Of a stretch of 64,000 nt of DNA, positions 47,401 to 57,593 are shown one piece after another. Within the stretch, counting starts at the first letter, position 1. Every line of letters begins with the position of its first letter. Source of the DNA: Plectrocnemia conspersa (taxonomy: Eukaryota; Arthropoda; Insecta; Trichoptera; Polycentropodidae). The notes beneath the pieces were generated by a model. It worked only from the letters and a program-made list of their open reading frames with translations. It had not been told where the DNA came from and ran no database searches. The DNA is taken from positions 1-64,000 of the forward strand of contig VTFK01000175.1 in the NCBI GenBank assembly GCA_009617715.1. The letters run 5' to 3'. Position numbers and translations under genes: made by a program.

Positions 47401-50106
47401 CGCAAAGTACTAACAAGATCGAGAGGGATTTTGAGAAAGAGTACAAAAATTATGAAAACGTCTCACTAAAGTCGCCCAACAAAGATAATCATGAGATGGC
47501 TGAAGGTATGCAAACGGGTAATCGATTACATTTTTACAATATATAAATTAATTAATTATATGTTACAGCCAGTTTAAAATTATCTCGCAGTCTCACTGAA
47601 AAACGTAAAGAATATGTCAAGAGAGTGTCCCGTAAAACGTGTCATTTACCAAACAGACACGGTGTACAAGATCACGAGAGCAGAATCTATGGGATATTTC
47701 CTCCTAATGAAAAGGTTCAAAACATGAAAATGCTCTTCGAAAGAGGACCCTATACTGCGCAATCTGGTGTTGTTAAGAAAAAAATTGAAATACCACGCAC
47801 TGACCAAAACGTAGCAAGTGTGGAGAATCGACTATTTGATATTTGCACTGTTGTCGGATGGAACTTTTGCACTGGCAAAGCTTACATTAAAAATGTATTT
47901 CCTGAAACTGTAAGTTTTATAAGCACTTGCATTCATATTAAATATATTCGTATTATTCTAATGTATTATATTTTGCAGGCTACTCTACCACCGCAATTTG
48001 AAACTTTGGTTTTCCAGAATCATGCGATGAAAATTCATCCGGAATACAAAATAATAGCGTATATAGAAAGTCTCGATGTGAAACATTAGCAGAAGACGCT
48101 CAGTTTTATTCGTTTGTATTGACAAACGAAGAAGGAAGGCGCAGCTATGCGTATTGTTGCCGAGTTGTACCTGACGGTGCACCATTTTGCTTGCCGCTTG
48201 CTTATTGCGTAATAGCAAACTATAAAGCGCCAGCGTTTTATTTTAAAGTAATTATTTAATCAATATAATTTCGTTTATCCATATTATTTTTCTTATATGC
48301 TACTGTAAAAATTTTAGATACTCACAGAAATTGAATCTCACCACGGTACGTCAGACGTCATCATAAAATCAATACTGAACCAATTGTATAATACAAGTTT
48401 TCCAAAACCTGGCTACGGTATATCTTTTAAACAGTGGAATGACAAAGACGAACGTTCTGAAGGCTTTGACAAGAAATCGTTTTATAGAAGTTCTTTGAAC
48501 CTAGGCGATGTGATGAAATTTTCGAATAAAGATGATAAAAGTGGCAGTGATTCGATCTCTCTTTCGGAGAGCTTAGAAGATTTATTAAAGAATAATTATA
48601 GGGAAAGGCGGAAAAGTACAGATTCATCGTCGAAATTTCCTAGAACAATATCGGGTGAGAATGGCGTATCGATGATGAAATCTTTAGAAAAGATTTACAG
48701 CAGTCAAAGTGTGTCTAAAAAAGATAGTGGAATAAAGAGAAGCCCGAATGGAAGTAACGCAGGCGCTTCTACTTCATATCAGTCCGATAATCATATTGAT
48801 TTTAAAATTAAAAAAAAATCGAGTCCAAAATCTTTAAAAAGTATCGAGAGCAATGGTATTATTACATTAAAAAGAGCAATGGAGCCATGTCTCGAAGATG
48901 AAAATTTATCAATACTTTTTGACACACTCCATGAAGAGGTTCTGTTGAAAGTTTTTGCTACTCTCCTACTGGAAAGGAAAGTTATCCTGGTTGGAGATAA
49001 ACTAAGGTATATCATAATTATATATGTTTATAAATGTGTTGTATTATATTTATTTATGAATCAAATGTATATTTTCAGTAAATTATCTGCGTGCATTGAA
49101 GGCTTACAGTCGATATTATATCCATTTTTTTGGCAACACGCATTAGTAACGGCGATTCCACCTAACTTAAGAAAAATGATTTTCGATATTCCTATACCGA
49201 TATTAGCTGGAGTGTTTTGTCCTCAAGTAGCTACTTCGAATAATCCGCATAAGAAAAACAACGATCCAAAAAGTAAAACCACTCATCTTAAAGATTTATA
49301 TGACGATTTGGAAGAGTCAAATTTTGATGAGGTAGCATTTTATATTATTAATATTATAGATTTATTTTTCCGAAAATACTTCAAATTATTTTAAAATTGC
49401 AGGGTATGATTATTGATATATCTTTTAATAAGAAATCAGCTAAAGAACAAATTATACGGTCGCAAGGCGATGAAGCAACTATTCTCCCTCCAAATTTAAG
49501 TAAAACACTTCGCACTACTTTACAATTAGGTATATTTTATAATAATAATAATTACAAAAATAATTGTTATGCAAATGTTAATAATTTTTATTTTTATAGG
49601 CTCTCAGATTTCTACAACCGATCTTCATTCTAATGTTCGTTCCAAAAAAACCAGTAATATTTTAGTGGCCGAGTCTTTTTTGAGATTTTTCACTACATTC
49701 CTAGGAGATTATAAAACATATTTAGCAATAAATTCTGCTACTAATCAAATCAATTTGGATGTAAGTATTTAAATTTTATTTTATATACATATATTGCTGA
49801 TGAATGTTTTGTTTATATTTTATTTTTATCTTACAGAAAGAGAAGTTCATCAAAAATAATCCTTTAAAACACGTACAATACTTTTTAGAATGGTTCACCG
49901 AGACATCCATGTTTTTAAATTTTGTTAGACACCAGACAGTGCTTTTAACAATGCCGCCTACTTTAAATGATAGTTCAGTAATGGACAATTTACCTTATCC
50001 TGACTTCTATGAAGTTTTTGACGATAAAGTAACTTATATAGAATATTGTAAAAAAAACATAATAAAAGCGATAACGCCATCAACAGGAATAACTATAAAG
50101 GGATAA
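29417..50106 (+). CDS. DENND2: DENND2-type DENN-domain Rab guanine nucleotide exchange factor
   Basis: DENND2 proteins activate Rab GTPases (Rab9 in mammals) in endosome-to-Golgi traffic. Coding exons: 29417-31806, 34381-34716, 47325-47505, 47569-47909, 47979-48247, 48318-49006, 49079-49331, 49403-49529, 49600-49760 and 49837-50106. The long N-terminal part is disordered, with a proline-rich SH3-ligand-like segment (PPPKKPPRTFAAARPESPKK) and a Cys-rich patch. The C-terminus is a tripartite DENN module: uDENN (LFDICTVVGWNFCTGKAY, then FYSFVLTNEEGRR), cDENN (HEEVLLKVFATLLLERKVIL, LYPFFWQHALVTAIPPNL, IPIPILAGVFCPQ) and dDENN (AESFLRFFTTFLGDYKTYL, FLEWFTETSMFLNFVR). An insect-like Ser-rich insert of about 135 residues splits cDENN. 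The frame is broken by one base at 30050-30055 and again at 48001-48003; elsewhere phases agree. With both repaired the long form is about 1670 codons. The start at 29417 is the first ATG in the exon's coding frame. Confidence 0.88.
31909..32600. mobile_element. hAT-like element with nested R1 piece
   Basis: A 692-bp element just inside the intron after the giant DENND2 exon. Ends are inverted: CAGTGGTGTAGCT and (reverse complement) CAGTGGCGTAGCT. Flanking octamers TTTTTAGC and ATCGTAGC agree at only 5 of 8, so the target duplication is uncertain. At about 32205-32480 it contains R1 modules, including a hairpin of CGCATTGGGAA type. No transposase seen. Confidence 0.6.
32601..34380. other. DENND2 intron, no further features seen
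   Basis: Rest of the intron between 31806 and 34381. AT-rich; nothing recognised. Confidence 0.4.
34717..36102. other. DENND2 long intron, first part
   Basis: AT-rich intron with trinucleotide runs near 35024-35050. The word ACAATCGAKATAACAACCARTGGCG occurs around 36001-36027 and again at about 40262-40288, a small dispersed repeat. Confidence 0.35.
36107..36571. mobile_element. TTAA-flanked, piggyBac-like MITE
   Basis: TTAA at 36103-36106 and 36572-36575 flank a 465-bp AT-rich unit. The right end (reverse complement) is CCCTTTGAGGTGTATCGCCG, a typical piggyBac-like end; the left end is CGCTTTGATTAGTGAG, matching well only over its first eight bases. A perfect palindrome CGCCGTACATGTACGGCG lies just inside the right end. 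Boundaries on the left are tentative. Confidence 0.45.
37739..37815 (+). mobile_element. tRNA-like SINE head
   Basis: Contains a pol III box A (TAGCGCAGTCCGT, 37748-37760) and box B (GGGCTCGAGCCC, 37790-37801) about 40 nt apart. The T arm pairs, but I cannot fold a normal anticodon arm, so it is not a working tRNA gene. It is followed by a T-rich stretch and tandem repeats. Confidence 0.6.
37863..37950 (+). repeat. Tandem repeat, about 32-33 bp unit, 2.7 copies
   Basis: Units start at 37863, 37895 and 37928, each TATTTGCACYT.. with GTAMGTACGAATT in the middle; the third is truncated. An inverted copy of its GGCTATTTGCACCTA lies at 38498-38511 (TAGGTGCAAATAGCC), so the block 37926-38511 is bounded by inverted repeats. 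Confidence 0.65.
38150..38345. repeat. Inverted pair of R1 modules
   Basis: The module AGTTGCGAAACGTC..CAAACCCAAACCTAAC appears at about 38185-38224 and in reverse at about 38284-38330 (GTTAGGTTTGGGTTTGAATG). Together they form a large imperfect hairpin. Confidence 0.6.
39713..39850 (+). promoter_or_regulatory. Internal DENND2 promoter and 5' UTR
   Basis: A GC-rich island with an arthropod initiator TCAGTG at 39713-39718, 136 nt upstream of an ATG in good context (AACAATGG). A tiny upstream ORF (ATGGCGGTTTAA) occurs at about 39774. It would drive the short isoform described for 39851-39898. Confidence 0.5.
39851..39898 (+). CDS. DENND2: Alternative first coding exon, short DENND2 isoform
   Basis: Encodes MDTSVIMEAKNEGADK and ends at AAG|GTAGTT in phase 0. 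This is the same phase as the exon at 34381-34716 whose place it would take, so it joins the exon at 47325 (LASLFGEIYETVS) cleanly. The resulting protein of about 780 codons keeps the whole DENN module and drops the disordered N-terminus. The donor is weaker than consensus. Confidence 0.5.
39899..41328. other. DENND2 long intron, middle part
   Basis: AT-rich, no exon or clear element seen apart from a short ATGT run near 40217-40232. Confidence 0.35.
41329..41529. mobile_element. Foldback MITE
   Basis: A near-perfect long inverted repeat. The core arms start at 41349 and 41509 (GCGACGCAYACCTGTTTTTG then AGATAAGCGTTRAACGAYAA) and stay paired for about 65 bp, with a small central loop. Imperfect pairing extends outward to CACGAACTT on both sides. 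No clear target duplication. A truncated relative lies at about 3031-3180. Confidence 0.8.
41715..42530 (+). repeat. Family R1 copy with secondary insertion
   Basis: Carries the GGTTGCGAAACG..CAAACCCAA..TAACC module, then the CATCTCGCATATTGCTCCAT..GTTTGTCTGC module, then GCGACGGCACGATTTTATTG twice in tandem. Its 3' part (ATGACCACACATCCTTTTAA) is duplicated around a GC-rich insert. The terminal CAGGG ends were not seen. Confidence 0.65.
42311..42516 (+). repeat. GC-rich 146-bp insert framed by 30-bp direct repeats
   Basis: Direct repeats at 42311-42340 and 42487-42516 differ at one base in 30 (ATTAAAAAATGACCAC then AYATCCTTTTAACT). Between them (42341-42486) lies much more GC-rich DNA of a different character. 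A short plus-strand frame at 42417-42491 reads MPETINSKIVIAPECAVLGA plus four residues and a stop. I cannot assign it. It may be a captured fragment of a gene or structural RNA. Confidence 0.55.
43183..43686 (+). promoter_or_regulatory. Possible intronic DENND2 promoter island
   Basis: A 500-bp GC-rich island with initiator TCAGTC at 43183-43188 and a possible donor GCGG|GTGAAG at 43686/43687. Several ATGs lie near the end (43669 and before) but none leaves phase 0, so any exon here would be non-coding or would need a downstream ATG in the exon at 47325. Confidence 0.35.
44430..44830 (-). mobile_element. Unclassified element E, copy 2
   Basis: The minus strand starts near 44825 with ACTAAGGACTGTAATACCAA and ATACCGGTATT words, and later encodes SAYEVFLEVPEYKEGY and CLKHGICIN, both shared with copy 1 at 17826-18900. 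Stops and frame changes show decay. Confidence 0.5.
45222..45240 (+). mobile_element. Possible TTAA-target element end
   Basis: TTAACCCTTTGTAGTCC resembles the end of the piggyBac-like MITE at 36571. No partner end was found. Confidence 0.2.
46310..46780 (+). promoter_or_regulatory. Weak promoter-like island
   Basis: GC-richer than its surroundings and ending in a good donor TTGG|GTGAGC at 46780/46781, 540 bp before the exon at 47325. No TCAGTY initiator was seen, so the call rests on composition and the donor only. Confidence 0.25.
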
Positions 50107-50247
50107 TGAATAAGAAGATCAAAGTTTGGAAAGAAAAGTTTAACAACCTCATTCATTAATACTTTTTTTACTCATAAATTTTTACTGCTCTCTTGTGATA
50201 CATATTCTTTAATGAAACTACTTGAAATTGTTGACTGAAGAAGTATA

Positions 50248-50253
50248 AATAAA
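50248..50253 (+). terminator. poly(A) signal of DENND2
   Basis: AATAAA 142 nt after the stop at 50106. Others follow near 50555 and 50913, so longer 3' UTRs are possible. Confidence 0.45.
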
Positions 50254-52073
50254 TATGATAACATAATATTAAATAGCTTGTATTTCTTGTTTTTAAAACG
50301 AATGCCTTAAAAATTATTGTATTTTTAATTTCAAAGTAATAATTCCACCTTTATTTTAATTAAAAATAATTGTCATTTTCGTAAGCAACAAATTTGTTAA
50401 ACGTGACAATATAGACTGAAGTTTAATGTAGTGTAGACTATTTTATTAAAATTGCATTCGTTATAATATTGTTGCATTATTATTATTATTGTTTTTAAAC
50501 TTAAGCATGATCTGATATTGCTTTAATTAGAAAATTGTTAATTTATTTTCGTGCAATAAAAGATTCAACGAAATCTCAAATGATAAAAAGTAAAGCAGCA
50601 TAATTTTTATTATAAACATATTTATTCTGTGATCGTTCGATGCCTGTAATTTTAGTAATTAACTGTTATTCGTTTAGATATACTTAATAATATGATATTA
50701 AACATGTTTTTAATCGAATTTATTTGTTTTATTTGTGTTAGTTACATATGTTCATAGAATGCCATATGTAAAATGCCATTTTTCCATTCATGAAAATCTG
50801 TATTGATTTTAATTGTTTCTGTATTATTTATATTATACCTACGATACTTTATTTTAACTACTTATTTTTATTTCTATTTATGGTATTATGTTTCTGTATT
50901 ACAATTATGCCGTAATAAACGTAAATTTTGTATATTTTTACATTTCGTTTTATTTTTACACTTGTAATATTTAAAATAAGTACCAGATACTTACTTTTCT
51001 TTTGAGCATATGATTTATTAAATATTTTTTGATATTACGTATGTAAAATTTAAAAGCTTTCAAATTAACTGACAAAATAGTTTTAATCTGTTTTTTTTAT
51101 TATAATATCGTAAGGATAATGGATTTAAAAAAAATATGTAATTATTATACATTTTTTAAAAGTTTTTGGCAAGAAAATAAGTTATTTTAAAACTACTGCT
51201 GAATCACTGTCTTTTGTTAAATGGTAGGTGAATGAATATTTATAGAATTTTTAATTATTTCTGTAATTAAAAAAAACATTTCATAACAAATAAGTAACGA
51301 TATTTGTATAAAGGACATGCGTAGCATAACCTCAAATATTGCTACTTTCCTGTTATGGGAAACCATTGTCAATAATATTATATTTGATTGAGATTGATTT
51401 GGTGTTTTTAGAGAATTTTACATTTATTTTGTAAAAAAACTAATCTAAATCAAAAAGAATATTAAAAAAATTGACTCCCAATAACAGGAACGTACCCAAA
51501 TATTTCATCATATATTTTGCTAAAATAAGACATAATGTAAATAAATCAATGTTTAATTCTTTAACATATTAATGAAAGAGAACTTTTTTTTAATAATAAA
51601 ACATATTACATCCTTTTAAATTGCTGATGGTTCTACATATTTTAGCTATTATATATGAAAGAGCATACAAAACTTAGTACACACTGTTCAGAAATCACAA
51701 TCAGTAGACAGAACTCGATAAAAGCATTTCATAGGTCTGATTTTGCCGAATAAGCCCGTTATATGCTTTTATTGATTCGTCTTTCTTAAATGGTGCATGT
51801 TTGAGAATAGCGATTCTTTTGACTGATCAATACATTTTTTAAATATTGTGTCATTTAATATAAGTAAATTATTATAGCTTGTTTGAAACTGACAATGACT
51901 ATATATAGATTCTATCCATTAAAACTGGAAATATGTACTATTAAGAACATCTCAAGAGGTGGGTATTTGAGTGTAGTAGTAGGTAGTTCTTAGTTTGGTT
52001 AGAATAATATTGTTATTACCATACCAAGTAGATCTGCTTTTATCATGTATTCTTGTTTTTTTTTGTAAATTAA
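50254..52073. other. Gene-free spacer after DENND2
   Basis: Very AT-rich; may include extended 3' UTR. No coding or repeat structure recognised. Confidence 0.4.
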
Positions 52074-52720
52074 CACTCCGTTAGTGGCGCCTCTATCAAT
52101 GGTGGCACGGATCTGTGAGATCCACGACCGACAAATACGCACACTTTCATTTGGGAAAAGGTTAAAGAATAAATCAGATGTATTAATATAAAACTTTTAT
52201 TAAAAAATAATAACTCAAATCAGTCATTAGAGCAAACAAAAGAACAATGTTGCAAGCACAAATATTGGCCAAATAATTTACAATTATATTTAGTCAGTCT
52301 TCTTGTTTTCAATTCTAAACAAGGGCGGCAGTGCTTTCATATGTTGGAGAACCTGCGTGAGGTTTCGTCGCTACTACCAATCTCGGATTGATCTCACTCA
52401 TTTCTTACAGGATTTGTGGGCTCCAGACTAACATACGGTACCAAAATAATGTACAACATTCAAAATGACTTCACTAAATAAATGCGGTTACGTAATACAA
52501 AAATATATGTGAAAATTAAAAAAATCGAAATAATTTAAAAAAAATTAGTTATTTGATGGCAAGGATTCACCGGCCTTAAACGAACTTACCATACACCACG
52601 CAGAGGTAACTAATACAGTGGCATGTAGCACTCTTTCAAGTAGAAAGATAGAAGAGGGGAGGACTCCACCAAACAAAATGTGAGCGTGGATCTCTCAGAT
52701 ACAGCGCCACTAACGGAATG
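52074..52720. mobile_element. TTAA-flanked MITE
   Basis: TTAA at 52070-52073 and 52721-52724 frames a 647-bp unit with inverted ends CACTCCGTTAGTGGCGC and (reverse complement) CATTCCGTTAGTGGCGC. Pairing resumes further in at ATCTGTGAGATCCACG / ATCTGAGAGATCCACG. The TTAA target suggests a piggyBac-type transposase in trans, though the ends do not start with the usual CCC. Confidence 0.75.
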
Positions 52721-52724
52721 TTAA

Positions 52725-55700
52725 TTTTATATTTAATGTATGGGTTTGGTAATAAAATATGTCATTCATCTGTATTTTTTCACAGTGACGAAGGATGAAA
52801 AGTCTTCTAAAAAAGTATTTTCACTAAATGTATATCTAATATTATTTATTGGTTGCTTTTATTTGCCTGGATTTGATATAATTATTCTTTATCCTGTGTA
52901 TTGTGTATGATAACTGTTGAAAAACAATATAATAAAGAATATGTCTTATATTGATTTTAGATGTCACATACACATTTATATTATTATATGATTTTCAAAT
53001 GAAGATGTTTAGATAAGACCGATTTGTTGTTGAATATTTAATAGAAATGCAAATTGAATTTGGAGAAAAATCTTATTTTCAAGCATTCTTCGACCTACAA
53101 ATAACAAGTTACCTGAAATTAATATATTTAAAGTTATCATAAGTTAGCATCTTCGAAGCTTCGTTTTTTATCTTGATTGTTCATCGTATACTTAAGGTCT
53201 TTAAAATGATTATTAAGTTTCTATTAAAACTGAAAATATAATCTACCTCTGATGTCTGGGTCATCCTTCCAGCATTATAAAACGAACTTCTTATTATTAA
53301 TCTTGAGCTTTCTACTCTTATTTTAAACACTATTTAAAAACAAATATTTTTCACTTATTAAAATGTTGATAATGGAGTAATTTAATCACACATTTATATA
53401 AAAACGATTTTGCAATATCTTTTAGTTACAAACACAACGCACTTTATATTGTCCAACGATTCAACGACATATGATTTATCTCGGTCGTTTCGTAAAGCGA
53501 CATAATAAAATGCAAACGTTTAATTTTATTCATAATTAGTCTTCAATTTTGAAAGTTTTTTTATTGACTTCCCCATTAGTAGGGATTTATTTAACATCAT
53601 TTGGACGTTTACAAGCTGGTTAGATAGCGCCGTTTCGTCATTTTCCATCGACTTTAATTGGCCACCGTCATCCTCGTATGATTGGAAGCACCGACTTATT
53701 CAAATTATATTACCAGTCCTGATGTAAGTGAGATTTGTTAGCAGATTACGAACAATGGGCGTCGTTTCACCGTTAACCAAGTCGTAAACCGACATATTGG
53801 AATACCTAAATCAGACGTTGACTTACGAAAAACGAAGAAAGCCGGTAGCGGATTGATATTTTTAATGGGAAATTTTTGAAAGTTTTATGATGAGAATTAA
53901 CATAACGGATCTGATCTTTTATATCTAAAAACTAATGGAGCTTATTAATTTTGTTGTTGAGTGGCACTTTACATTTGTCGTAAAAAACATTAATCAAATA
54001 ACGTAATGTGTTAATGAGTTTATTATCTATTAACATATTCATTAATTTATTTCACATCTCATATTATGAAGTGGCGCTTGACAAAACACGTATAGACACA
54101 ATCGAGTGTTTCGTGAACTTGTGAACTTCACAAATTTGTAACTAAATTTTGGCTAGGATCAACCCGATCATTTCGTTTGTTGATTGATGCAGAAACAGGA
54201 TTGTAAAATTCAGCCAGAAATGGTTCGTTCCTTTGCCAACGTTTGCAGCATTTAATGAATACATAAAAGTACTATATCGCAATATTTTAAATCTAGAACG
54301 ACTTCTGGCTTACTTTCGCTCATCTTAAAAGACAAATATAGCAACAAAATATGAGTTTCAAGAATATTTCAATATTGTTCAACAATGTGTGAGAAGTATT
54401 ATGTTGAACAGATCAATATTGCAAATCGATTCGACCGTAAGTTAAATGATGTGTCAAATAAAAGCTTATAACCCAGCGGGTGGCAGTCGATCAGACATCC
54501 CGTGGTGTCTAATAAACTAAATTTTAGCAAAACTGAATTAGACCTTGTTATTTAAATCGATACTGAATAAACGAGCGTTTCACAACTGCATACCTTTAAA
54601 ACTGTGAAATGAACATCTTCGAACTAAAAAAACTACGTCCTTCGTGAAATCTGGTCTTGTCCATATAAGTCGTTTGTGTCGTTCAAATTTAGATTTCTTG
54701 CCCAGGTAACATGATACCGGTCTCGGATGACCAATAAAGGTTCGCTAACATGAAATATGAAAAATTATCCCTATCCGTGATGTGGGTCGTATATGGTTCG
54801 ACTGCCTTTCAAAATTAATTAGCTTGAAATTACCGATGACTAAATAGAGAATATCCTAGTTTGCGTCATCGTGGAACATCTTCGGCATATGTAAGATAAA
54901 CACTAGAAACAGGGGTTACCACACTAGTAAGCCATTTGATTAATATTATATAAATTTGTATGTATCGCTAATGATTGCTTGTTTATTTACATATGAATGC
55001 CTGAAGTCTCTGTGTGTTACAAGCTTTTAAACTAACCACTCGGTTTTGTCCATTTGACCCCGTTTTTTGTAATAGTGTAGCAAAAACTGACCCAGTGTTT
55101 TTGTATCAAGAATATAAACAGCTAGCATCATATATCCATGGAAAAATCAATGGAAAAGGAAGTAGCATAACTACTGAATATGTTTTAAATATATTAGCGT
55201 GAACTTTAATAATTTTGCAAGACTCATACTAATAATCAATGAGCATATTTACAAAAATCGGCTGCAAATGTCTATGCTTATGTATAGTAAAGATTTAAGG
55301 ATGTACAAGTACAACTGTGAAATTCAAAGCTTGTAAATTTAACATTAAAACTGCAATTCCGCTTTATATAATATATTAAATATTACATACACATGACATT
55401 AAATTAATTGAGTTAACGTTGTTCTTAAAATATTTTTAATTATTTCGTATGAGATAAGTATAAGCAAGGTAAAATAATTAGGACAAGATTTTTAAAGATT
55501 TTATTAATTTAGATGATATAATCCATATTCTTCTTAAAAACTAGGCTAGACAAGTGCAATTTCACATATGCATACATACATATATACAAAACAAATTTAT
55601 AAACAATTATTGTTTCGTTTTATTTGTATTATTATTCCTAAAAAATGTTACACGTGGCATAATTTAAAAGCTAGTGACGGCACTCATTTAGGTTTAGCAT

Positions 55701-55940
55701 TTTTATACTGAATGAATGATTAATATTATACACAGAGTTGATGAAATTAAAAACATGTTAAATTGTTTATAAAACGTATGTTTTTTATTCTTATTTATAA
55801 ATATTATACATCAAAGCTCGCTATTACAAGCGCAATGTTACAATACATTCCACCGACTATGTAGTGGTGCCAAAATGATCGATGACAAATTTCGCCAAGG
55901 CTTTTCAACACTATGCGTGCCCAGGTGTGTTTGACTTTGC
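52725..55940. other. No recognised gene
   Basis: Patches at 53400-54900 are less AT-rich but open frames are short and unfamiliar. The ORF at 55014-55202 shows no family signature. Could hold non-coding regulatory DNA. Confidence 0.35.
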
Positions 55941-55944
55941 TCAC

Positions 55945-56171
55945 CGTGCAAACATCTTCTGGGTTTTGTTTGCACTTTTGATAAACACGGCATTGATCTT
56001 TAAATCATCAGCTATATAAGATACGTAATCGAATTCGCGGTATGCCAAAACGATGATTCGCGCAGGGAGGAAGGTACAAAAGTTCACGGTCATGACGTAA
56101 AAAAATGTTTGAACTGTTGACAAATATCTGTGTTTGTCGCCGAGTATTGCTACTTCAAAATTACGCAAGGT
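55945..56171 (-). other. Candidate orphan exon
   Basis: On the minus strand ATTATTAG precedes an open stretch reading LRNFEVAILGDKHRYLSTVQ.., with a hydrophobic run (FYVMTVNFCTFLPARIIVLA), ending at GCACG|GTGAGC. Composition is GC-richer than around it. A second, overlapping minus-strand frame also stays open for about 65 codons (QCRVYQKCKQNPEDVCTVSK..). At most one is real. No family recognised. Confidence 0.2.
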
Positions 56172-56440
56172 CTAATAATGGATTTATCTTTAAAATGTCC
56201 TTTACTGAGGGTCCATGTGCTCAATTTTAAATTATAGCATCAACGTAAACAGACACAGTATGTCAATTAAACCAAAAAAACATCAATATATTGAAATGTA
56301 TGTTTGAAATACAAAATATATATTTTAAGAAGAGACTCTGAATAAAATACGATTTGAATAGTAACTTAATAATACCATAACCCTTAATGGTTTGAGGAGT
56401 AGAAATTAATATAAATGCAAGTTTATGGCTAAAGTGTGAA

Positions 56441-56524
56441 GCTGCTGCGTCTGTAATACATACATACTTGTATTACAGAAGCAGCAAGATTTTCTACGTA
56501 TGTATATATACATACGTAGAAAAT
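56441..56524. repeat. Two abutting hairpins
   Basis: 56441-56485 pairs GCTGCT..TCTGTAATACA with TGTATTACAGAAGCAGC around an 8-nt loop, with three extra bases in the left arm. 56489-56524 is a perfect 36-bp palindrome (ATTTTCTACGTATGTATA and its complement) with no spacer. Confidence 0.9.
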
Positions 56525-56688
56525 ACATAGATTCACAAAAACTAAGAAAGGTTCCACAGTTTCTACAATTCTGCAGACCAAAGAGTATTTTGCCTATATT
56601 GACAAAAACAATTGTATTACGCAAAATGAAAGCAAAAACATAATATTTGTATATAATATATTGCTCGGAATCTATGCAAATTTTGTAG

Positions 56689-56843
56689 GTATGAACTGGA
56701 GACAAGTTGGCGAATGCGTTGATGTAAAATATGCTCTCTCGGCCATTTATGAGGTGCTATATTGTGCATTCGATCAGTACTCGACTCGAAATCAAGTGTT
56801 TGACGTGGCATATTCTAGATGGTTTTCTGCTGAGCTCATTTAA
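56689..56843 (+). other. Candidate terminal exon, weakly odorant-receptor-like
   Basis: After TTTTGTAG an open frame reads NWRQVGECVDVKYALSAIYE.. and ends with CAFDQYSTRNQVFDVAYSRW before TAA at 56841-56843. The C..F....S.....V..AY..W spacing loosely recalls the insect odorant receptor C-terminal half, but one residue is missing from the usual Y...W spacing and no other receptor exon was found. Confidence 0.15.
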
Positions 56844-57525
56844 TTTCCCCGTTACGTGGTCTTCGTGACAATTAATTAATTACAATTGAAAAGTAAAGAT
56901 AGAATATACTGATAGATAAAAATTAATCTCAAATATCCAGAAAAACACAAGTAAATAAATGTAGAAAAAACTTATAACACAATAATAGCGTTATCTTAAT
57001 TTTTAAACGTTTTTTGAACTAGTATTTTTTCTCATGAATTACATAAAGACTTTATAAAGCACATGTATTGTAGGACAAAATCTATTTGCTTGTTCATTGT
57101 GATTGAAATAATCTAAAACTTTTCTGCTATTTACTATAACAAACTCATTTTCTTAAACAAAGTTGAAGTTAAGAAAAAATATTGTAAAATCACCATTGAT
57201 TTTTAATATTTATTGTTTATATTTCAAACGTATTTAATAAAGTATTTACATATATTCAAAGTAGAACGTTAGTTTGTATTCTTATGGCAATGGTTGTTCT
57301 TCATATAAGGTCTTCAATTAGCATCATTATAACCATTTTAACATAAAGAAATTATGTAAATAAGACGTGAAGAATAACAATACGGCGCAAGGTTTTTAAT
57401 AATATCAAACATATTTAATTAGCATATCTGCTTTGTTCTAAAATTTTGCTTTCCATTTCAAAGAACTTCAAGAATTACCTTATCCAATATTCTGTTTTTT
57501 TTTTTGTTCGAAAAACTTGTATATT

Positions 57526-57593
57526 AACTCATTATTACCACTAAACTTTAGTGGTAATAATGAGTTGAAATCTTTAGTGACTAAAGATTTCAA
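57526..57593. repeat. Two abutting perfect palindromes
   Basis: 57526-57566 has 20-bp perfect arms (AACTCATTATTACCACTAAA) around one base. 57565-57593 has 14-bp perfect arms (TTGAAATCTTTAGT) around one base. The two overlap by two bases. Confidence 0.9.
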
